A DNA stretch of 19,021 nucleotides from JAQGMO01 sp050954505 (GTDB lineage: Bacteria > Pseudomonadota > Gammaproteobacteria > Burkholderiales > Burkholderiaceae_D): contig JBPBPY010000263.1 in NCBI GenBank assembly GCA_050954505.1, positions 1-19,021 of the forward strand, read 5' to 3'. Under the pieces are notes generated by a model that worked only from the letters and a program-made list of their open reading frames with translations, ran no database searches and had not been told where the DNA came from. How positions within the stretch are numbered: position 1 is the stretch's first letter; every line of letters begins with the position of its first letter. A program made the translations under genes and the position numbers. Below are positions 14,540-19,021 of this stretch, piece after piece.

Positions 14540-15652
14540 TCATGCGGCTGACAGCCTGGTGTCATCGAACGCTTCGGGGTCAAGCATGCGTTGTACCACC
14601 TGCGACCAGTGCAGTGGTGTCCGGGAAGAGACATGGGGTGCGCCGATCGCTGCGCTGATGGCCGCCCGGATCGACGCCTCATCGCCAGCCTGGTAGCCGA
14701 AGCGCGAACCATAGTCCCCGACAATGGCGGCCGGGCAGACGGCCGGCAGTTTGAAAAAATCATATTGCATCAGTTTCAGCGAGGTATCGGCCAGATAGCG
14801 TGGCAGATTTTCCGGGCGGTAGGGCGCGATGCCGAAGCTGGCATGCTTGATGTAAGGCAGTGTCTGCCGATGCGGCATTTCATCGTAGGTGATGACATTC
14901 TCGCCATACGCCGGATGACGTGCCGCGCCCGAGCCGATGACATGGAACCTTACCTCGGGAAATTGCCGTGAAGCGCTGACGAAGAAATCGGGGTCGAACA
15001 GCATCGAGCCAACCGAGACAGCATGGACGCCAGGTCCATAGGGTGACGGGTCGGCATGGTCGCCAACGGAAAAATCGAAACCGTGCGGAATCACGTAGCG
15101 GTTTTCCGACGCCGGCATGGCTGGTGCCATGTATTTCGATTTCAGGCAGATGGCACTGAGGCTGGGCGCGAATTGATCGAAGGTGCTCTTGACGAACTGT
15201 GCCACGTTGATGGTTGCGAGATCATCCGATGCCACATAGATGGTACGGGCGGCAGGATTGAGCTTCTTGACCAGCTTGATGAAAATCGGGGCGATGCCGC
15301 TCTCGAAAAAGATGGCATCGGAATCCTTGATCCATTCGACCAGAACCGGGCTGGGATAATCGGCATACAGACGGAACAACAGGTTTTCCAGCGGCAGCAG
15401 GAAGGGCCGGTTCATGTTGAAGGGATGAATCGGCGTGCGCCACAGGTAGCATTCGACATTTTCGAACATTGTCTTCCTGTTCGACAAGGCATCGAGGGAA
15501 ATGCGCGGGTCGGCTTTCAGCTTGGACAGCAAGCTGTAGCGGCACGAAAAAAATCGTGTCTGTCCCAGCTTGGCCAGTTCCGCCGTCGTGAAGTGGATTC
15601 CAGCCTTGCGCCGCGAACGATAGTCATGAGCGGAAATCACCAAAAATTTCAT
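14540..15652 (-). CDS. gumK: GumK-like glucuronosyltransferase (GT70)
   Basis: 370-residue membrane-associated glycosyltransferase. In xanthan synthesis GumK transfers glucuronic acid from UDP-GlcA in beta-1,2 linkage to the alpha-mannose of Man-Glc-Glc-diphosphate-polyprenol. The whole protein matches Xanthomonas GumK as I recall it: LVISAHDYR near the start, TRFFSCRYSLLSKLK, ECYLWRTPIHPFN, FFESGIAPIFIKL, ASDDLATINVA, HAVSVGSMLFDPDFF, VRFHVIGSG and LKLMQYDFFKLPAVCP. Asp143 in ASDDL aligns with catalytic Asp157 of GumK, the offset of 14 coming from the shorter N-terminus here. AAGGA lies 5 nt before the ATG. GumK is a narrow family, so this gene is the best single marker that the locus makes a xanthan/acetan-like polymer. 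The acceptor is assumed, not shown. Confidence 0.94.
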   Translation of the reverse strand: MKFLVISAHDYRSRRKAGIHFTTAELAKLGQTRFFSCRYSLLSKLKADPRISLDALSNRKTMFENVECYLWRTPIHPFNMNRPFLLPLENLLFRLYADYPSPVLVEWIKDSDAIFFESGIAPIFIKLVKKLNPAARTIYVASDDLATINVAQFVKSTFDQFAPSLSAICLKSKYMAPAMPASENRYVIPHGFDFSVGDHADPSPYGPGVHAVSVGSMLFDPDFFVSASRQFPEVRFHVIGSGAARHPAYGENVITYDEMPHRQTLPYIKHASFGIAPYRPENLPRYLADTSLKLMQYDFFKLPAVCPAAIVGDYGSRFGYQAGDEASIRAAISAAIGAPHVSSRTPLHWSQVVQRMLDPEAFDDTRLSAA

Positions 15653-16002
15653 CTTAATCCTTCACAACCAGATGCCGGGCATGACCGTTGAATCACAAGC
15701 CGATACGGTCGCGATGTGCGCCGTGCAAGCGCTTTGCGCGGCAGCGTCGGCGCATTCCCTGCAGCGCCGCTGGGCCATGACCGTGCGCTTCTTGCAAGCC
15801 ACGGCTGCGGCACGGGCGTCGTGCCGGCTCCAACTCATCATGCTGTAATTCCCATTGCTGTATTGTGACTTATGTCTATATTTTCCGTTGATCTTGAAAT
15901 CGTTGCTTCCTGCCTCTGCTCCGCCATTCGGATTTGAAGCCGTGCCGCAAAAACGTGCAATTTGCCGCGGCATGCCCGGCCTGCCATGCCGATGTTGCCG
16001 CT
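15653..16002. other. 350-bp spacer between the GH5 hydrolase and gumK
   Basis: An unusually wide gap in an otherwise tight operon. Its central part (about 15841..15905) is AT-rich and, on the minus strand, includes TATAGA and a GGGA-led possible start for a 59-residue ORF. The right part (15906..16002) is GC-rich with no motif that I recognise. An internal promoter for gumK and the genes after it is plausible but I cannot name a convincing -35 element. Confidence 0.5.
15662..15841 (-). CDS. possible small protein, 59 residues, unrecognised
   Basis: A short reading frame begins with tandem ATGs (MMSWSRHDARAAAVACKK...) and ends MPGIWL, with its TGA overlapping the gumK ribosome-binding site (stop at 15662, gumK ATG at 15652). 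GGGA lies 8 nt before the first ATG. The product would be basic in its first half, contain five Cys (residues 16, 27, 30, 39, 49) and lack a signal peptide or clear membrane helix. I recognise no family. Arguments for it are the spacing, the stop/ribosome-site overlap typical of translational coupling and the otherwise unexplained 350-bp gap. Against it are low-complexity Ala-rich composition and the general openness of GC-rich frames. Treat as a candidate only. Confidence 0.25.
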   Translation of the reverse strand: MMSWSRHDARAAAVACKKRTVMAQRRCRECADAAAQSACTAHIATVSACDSTVMPGIWL

Positions 16003-17157
16003 TCAGCGCTCCAGATAACGCCGCAGGATGCCGGTCTGCGGCTTGTCCTGCCCGCCGGCAGGCTGGATGCTCATTGGATAGCCGCCCCACCAGCGCCCGG
16101 CCGACCAGTAGGTCCAGCCGGCCCAGTTGCCATCGTTCTGCATTTGCCTGAGCATGGTTTCGAGTGCAGCCAGGCATTTCTCGTTGCCTGGCGTCCCAAA
16201 TTCGCCCAGGAACAGGCGCTGGCCATTTTTTGCCGCCCAGGCCGACACGGCGTCGAACATCGGCTTCAAGCGCGCCGCATCGATGCACTCCGTCCTGGTA
16301 CCGGAAAAATCGCTGTCCGCATATTGGTGAACTTCAATCCAGGTCCGTTTCAGCGGATCGGAAAATCCGCCAAACATTTCAGCGTTCGAGCTGCCATCAA
16401 AACGCTTGGTCCATTCATGCATGCCGCTCCAGCGTCCACCAGGCGCCAGCACGATATTCTCGAAACCCTGTTCGCGCAAATTCGTTACCGTGCTTTGGGC
16501 AATCCGGGCCCAGGCTTGCACCGGCATGCTGGCTGGCTCGTTCATCAGGCCGAAGATGGTTTGCGCTGGATCGGAAAACGCTTTTGCCAGCCGGGTCCAT
16601 AAATCGTGAAATGCTGCCACCGGCACTTCTGCGGCACCGATCGGCTTGTCCCGGAAACGGCCGTAATTATGGACGTCGAGAATGACGCACAACCCGCGTT
16701 CGTGCGCAGCCGACACCACGGCATCGAGGCGCCGCAGTTCAGCCCTGTCAAGCGGTTCATTGAGGACGGGCTGGATGCGTTCCCAGAGAAACGGCAGGCG
16801 CACGATGTTGCTGCCTAGCGCGGCGGAAAAATCGAGATCGCTGCGGTTGGGCAAGGTGTAGTCGGTATCGAATTTTCCCGGCAGCGTGGCGCTGTTGAAC
16901 TCGCCACCGGACTGATTGATGCCGCGCAGCGGCAAGCGCGCCAGGCAACCGAAGGCCGCGCCTGCAGCGCTGCGCGAGACTGCTGCAACGCGCGGCGCGG
17001 CGCCGGCCGCACTCTCGCTGGCCAGCGCAGCACTGCCTGCTGCCACCAGCAGCGCGGCCAGCGCCAGCGCTGCGCACCGACGCACTGACGCCAACGCTGC
17101 AGCGCCAGGATGGTTCCGGGCACAGCCTGTTGGGGCAAATGTCGGTGCACCGCGCAT
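16003..17157 (-). CDS. secreted glycoside hydrolase family 5 (endoglucanase/cellulase-like)
   Basis: Probable endo-beta-1,4-glucanase, 384 residues, exported. After a basic N-region a hydrophobic core (CAALALAALLVAAGSAALA, about 28..46) ends in an AxA-type cleavage site before SES. The GH5 barrel follows: RGINQSGGEF, NIVRLPFLWERIQP (conserved Arg), ILDVHNYGR, GLMNEPASM with acid/base Glu207, IEVHQYAD (conserved His), and FLGEFGTPG with nucleophile Glu319, then WTYWSAG. All catalytic residues are present. The ATG at 17157 lies 13 bp beyond the gumH stop but has a weak ribosome site; an in-frame GTG 24 codons later would give a more compact signal peptide. Its place between gumH and gumK is fitting because xanthan-type polymers have a cellulose backbone. 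It may trim or release chains during export. Confidence 0.9.
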   Translation of the reverse strand: MRGAPTFAPTGCARNHPGAAALASVRRCAALALAALLVAAGSAALASESAAGAAPRVAAVSRSAAGAAFGCLARLPLRGINQSGGEFNSATLPGKFDTDYTLPNRSDLDFSAALGSNIVRLPFLWERIQPVLNEPLDRAELRRLDAVVSAAHERGLCVILDVHNYGRFRDKPIGAAEVPVAAFHDLWTRLAKAFSDPAQTIFGLMNEPASMPVQAWARIAQSTVTNLREQGFENIVLAPGGRWSGMHEWTKRFDGSSNAEMFGGFSDPLKRTWIEVHQYADSDFSGTRTECIDAARLKPMFDAVSAWAAKNGQRLFLGEFGTPGNEKCLAALETMLRQMQNDGNWAGWTYWSAGRWWGGYPMSIQPAGGQDKPQTGILRRYLER

Positions 17158-17170
17158 CGTGCTCGAGCAG

Positions 17171-18310
17171 TCAAGCACGCCGTTTTTCCTGCGGCACAAG
17201 CTCGGTATAGATGTCGATATAACGCTGAGCCACCTGATCCCAGCTGTAGCGCAACACGAATTGCTGGACGGCCTGACGTAACTGGGCATGATTTCTTTCG
17301 GTCTCGACATGCTGTGCGGTGATGCGTTTTACCGACGCAGCAGTCTCTCCATTGGCCAGAACCAATCCGTACCCGGAGGTTTCGATCAGGTGGCGAAACG
17401 GTGGAATGTCGCTCAGCAGGGGGATCAGTCCGGCGCTCATGGCTTCGATGGCAGCAAGACCAAAACCTTCGTGGCGCGAGAGGCAAACATAATAACTTGC
17501 ACTGCCGATCAGGCCGGCCAGCTCCTGCTGGGAAGGATTGGCCACCAGCTGCACATGCGCCGCCAATCCCTTGGCTGCCACCAGCTCGCCCAGGGAGGCC
17601 ACCGTATGGTCGTATTCACGTCCGGCGATGATCAAGCGCCATTGCGGTGCCACCGACACCAGCTGGCGAAACAGCTCCAACGTTTCATCGAGCCCCTTGT
17701 TCTGCGACCAGCGGCCGAAATAGATGGCAGTACGAACCGGCACGGCAGAACCGAGGTCGCGGTACTTGGCGACGTTGACGCCGTTTTCGATGACCGACAG
17801 TTTGTTTTTGGCGACGATGCCGGCGAACATGTCGCCGTCATTGTTGCTGGTACCCACCACGCGGTCATAGGCCATCGAAGAAAGCCGCGTGACGGTATTG
17901 AAGTACGTTTTCTTCAGGCGCGAGGCAAAGGCGGTGTGGAAGAAACCGCCGTGTGTGGAAGCCACCAGCTTGCGCCGGTGCAGCGGCTTGGACCAGGCCA
18001 TGAAATCATAGAAAAAATCGACTCCGTGCACATGCACCACATCGGCGCCGGCGAGATGGCGCAGAATCGACGGCGTGATCGGATATCGGCTCGAACCCGA
18101 CCACGGCAGGCGCACCACCGGGACACCTTCCACCACGGCGCGCTCGGCCAGCAATTCATCCGGTTTGGTAAACAGGCGGTTGAGCGTAACGATGGTCGGC
18201 GCCTGTCCATGGCGGTGAAGCTGCTGGGCGGCGATGTTCTGCACGACATCTTCGAGGCCGCCTATCGAGGGTGCATACTGGCGCACGATGTGGGTAACTT
18301 TAAGTGCCAT
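17171..18310 (-). CDS. gumH: GumH-like alpha-mannosyltransferase (GT4)
   Basis: 379-residue GT-B glycosyltransferase. GumH transfers mannose from GDP-mannose to cellobiosyl-diphosphate-polyprenol on the cytoplasmic face. The sequence follows Xanthomonas GumH as I recall it: VTHIVRQYAPSIGGLEDVV (5..23) with the glycine loop, SGSSRYPITPSIL, VVHVHGVDFFYD (91..102), STHGGFFHTAFASR (118..131), VIENGVNVAKY, YFGRWSQNKGL (197..207), LIIAGREYD and CLSRHEGFGLAAIEAMSAG with the EX7E pair Glu281/Glu289. The ATG at 18310 is 11 bp after the stop of the GumE-like gene; the longer upstream frame overlaps that gene and has no family similarity. Close spacing on both sides shows an operon. Specificity for mannose is inferred from similarity. 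Confidence 0.93.
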   Translation of the reverse strand: MALKVTHIVRQYAPSIGGLEDVVQNIAAQQLHRHGQAPTIVTLNRLFTKPDELLAERAVVEGVPVVRLPWSGSSRYPITPSILRHLAGADVVHVHGVDFFYDFMAWSKPLHRRKLVASTHGGFFHTAFASRLKKTYFNTVTRLSSMAYDRVVGTSNNDGDMFAGIVAKNKLSVIENGVNVAKYRDLGSAVPVRTAIYFGRWSQNKGLDETLELFRQLVSVAPQWRLIIAGREYDHTVASLGELVAAKGLAAHVQLVANPSQQELAGLIGSASYYVCLSRHEGFGLAAIEAMSAGLIPLLSDIPPFRHLIETSGYGLVLANGETAASVKRITAQHVETERNHAQLRQAVQQFVLRYSWDQVAQRYIDIYTELVPQEKRRA

Positions 18311-18321
18311 GTGGCCAACGC

Positions 18322-19021
18322 TCAGGAATTGAATGGAGGAGATGAAGCAGGCCGTGAGCCAGGCGCAGCGCGGGTGGAGGCGGGCGACCGGGCCACATCC
18401 ACATCGCCCGGCACACCTGAGGGCTTGCCACTGCCAGGGGCCGTGCCGGCCGAGACCACGGGATCGGTCATGATCGACCTGTGGGCCGCACAGCAGCCAA
18501 CCAGGAACCATAATACACCAGCCGTTTTGAGCGCAAAAAACGAGGTGCCGCTGACGGTCAGGATCAGCGATGCATAGACCGCGACATACGCACGGAAACG
18601 GTTGCCGCGTTCGTCACTCATGCGGATGAGCCAGAATCCCAGCCACAGCGCAATGCACAGGATCATGCCGAACTTGGTCAGCACGTTGGCATAACCCATG
18701 TCGCCATAGTTGATGTCGAATGACTTCAGCCCCATCATTTCGCCGGCACCGAAATTGGCCAGCACCTGTCCGGTGATGAACAAGCGGCCGCTGACATTGT
18801 CACCGGTGACCTTGGACTGGAACAGCGCCAGGCCAAGCAGGAAGATCATGGTCACGAACGGCATGATGATGACCACGTTCCTGGCGCGCCCGCGCAGCAG
18901 CACCCGCATGGCAATCAGGAACAGCAGCGCAATGCTGCCGTAGCGTGAATCGCACAGCGTGATCATGATCGCCGCGCACACCAGATAGAACATCATGGCC
19001 TTGAGTTCCGAACGGTCCTTG
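18322..19021 (-). CDS. gumE: GumE-like polysaccharide polymerase (Wzy type), 5' end outside the window
   Basis: C-terminal 232 residues of a polytopic inner-membrane protein; the frame is open to the right edge. Hydrophobic helices (for example LVCAAIMITLC, VVIIMPFVTMIFLLGLALF, MILCIALWLGFWLI) flank a periplasmic-type segment with VSGRLFITGQVLANFG and INYGDMGYANVLTKFG. YVAVYASLILTVSGTSFFALKTAGVLWFLVG closes the membrane part. This layout resembles GumE, the xanthan Wzy-like polymerase, as far as I recall it, and its place directly before gumH agrees. After the last helix comes a hydrophilic tail of about 50 residues rich in Pro, Ser, Ala and Gly, probably disordered. Polymerase function is inferred from weak motif similarity plus context; another O-antigen-ligase-like protein is the alternative. 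Confidence 0.72.
   Translation of the reverse strand, partial: KDRSELKAMMFYLVCAAIMITLCDSRYGSIALLFLIAMRVLLRGRARNVVIIMPFVTMIFLLGLALFQSKVTGDNVSGRLFITGQVLANFGAGEMMGLKSFDINYGDMGYANVLTKFGMILCIALWLGFWLIRMSDERGNRFRAYVAVYASLILTVSGTSFFALKTAGVLWFLVGCCAAHRSIMTDPVVSAGTAPGSGKPSGVPGDVDVARSPASTRAAPGSRPASSPPFNS

Noticed and set aside
15842..16288. Upstream part of a 208-residue minus-strand frame running into the GH5 gene
   Set aside because: It overlaps the conserved GH5 C-terminus in another frame; only the last 59 codons could be a separate gene.
18311..18511. 67-residue N-terminal extension of the GumH-like protein
   Set aside because: It overlaps the GumE-like coding sequence; GumH similarity begins at MALKVTHIVRQ from 18310.
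17288..18577. 429-residue open frame on the plus strand
   Set aside because: Antisense to gumH, which has full-length family similarity; no recognisable motif or ribosome site.

Overview
The window is about 19 kb of fairly GC-rich proteobacterial DNA, very probably from a betaproteobacterium of the Burkholderiales (Oxalobacteraceae-like). That placement is inferred from protein style and composition only. Almost every gene lies on the minus strand; the one exception is a GT32 glycosyltransferase at 10116..10820. No tRNA, rRNA, CRISPR array, transposase or phage gene was seen.

Right half (about 10982..19021, read right to left): an exopolysaccharide operon whose proteins resemble the xanthan (gum) machinery of Xanthomonas. 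In transcription order it holds a GumE-like polymerase (5' part outside the window), GumH (GDP-mannose-dependent GT4), a secreted GH5 cellulase-like hydrolase, a possible 59-residue small ORF, GumK (GT70 glucuronosyltransferase), a GumM-type WecG/TagA glucosyltransferase, a GumJ/Wzx flippase and a sugar-1-phosphate nucleotidyltransferase. Together these would build a Glc-Glc-Man-GlcA lipid-linked repeat, flip it, polymerise it onto a cellulose-like backbone and possibly trim that backbone. GumB, C, D, I and L are not in the window.

Middle (7451..10981): two GT2 glycosyltransferases on the minus strand, a 622-bp AT-rich spacer containing an isolated minus-strand terminator, and the lone plus-strand GT32 gene followed by a short triple repeat and strong dyad symmetry. 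These extra transferases suggest a side chain different from xanthan.

Left half (1..7361): three acyltransferase-3 membrane proteins, likely polysaccharide O-acetylases. Two of them appear frameshifted at T-runs (T10 and T4). Between them sits a photosensory block: a bacteriophytochrome histidine kinase (bphP), a second GT32 gene and a biliverdin-forming heme oxygenase (bphO). The heme oxygenase would make the chromophore for the phytochrome. A light input placed beside gum-like polysaccharide genes is the most suggestive feature of the window, but a regulatory link is inference; no response regulator is present here. The first 2.3 kb is visibly poorer in GC than the rest.
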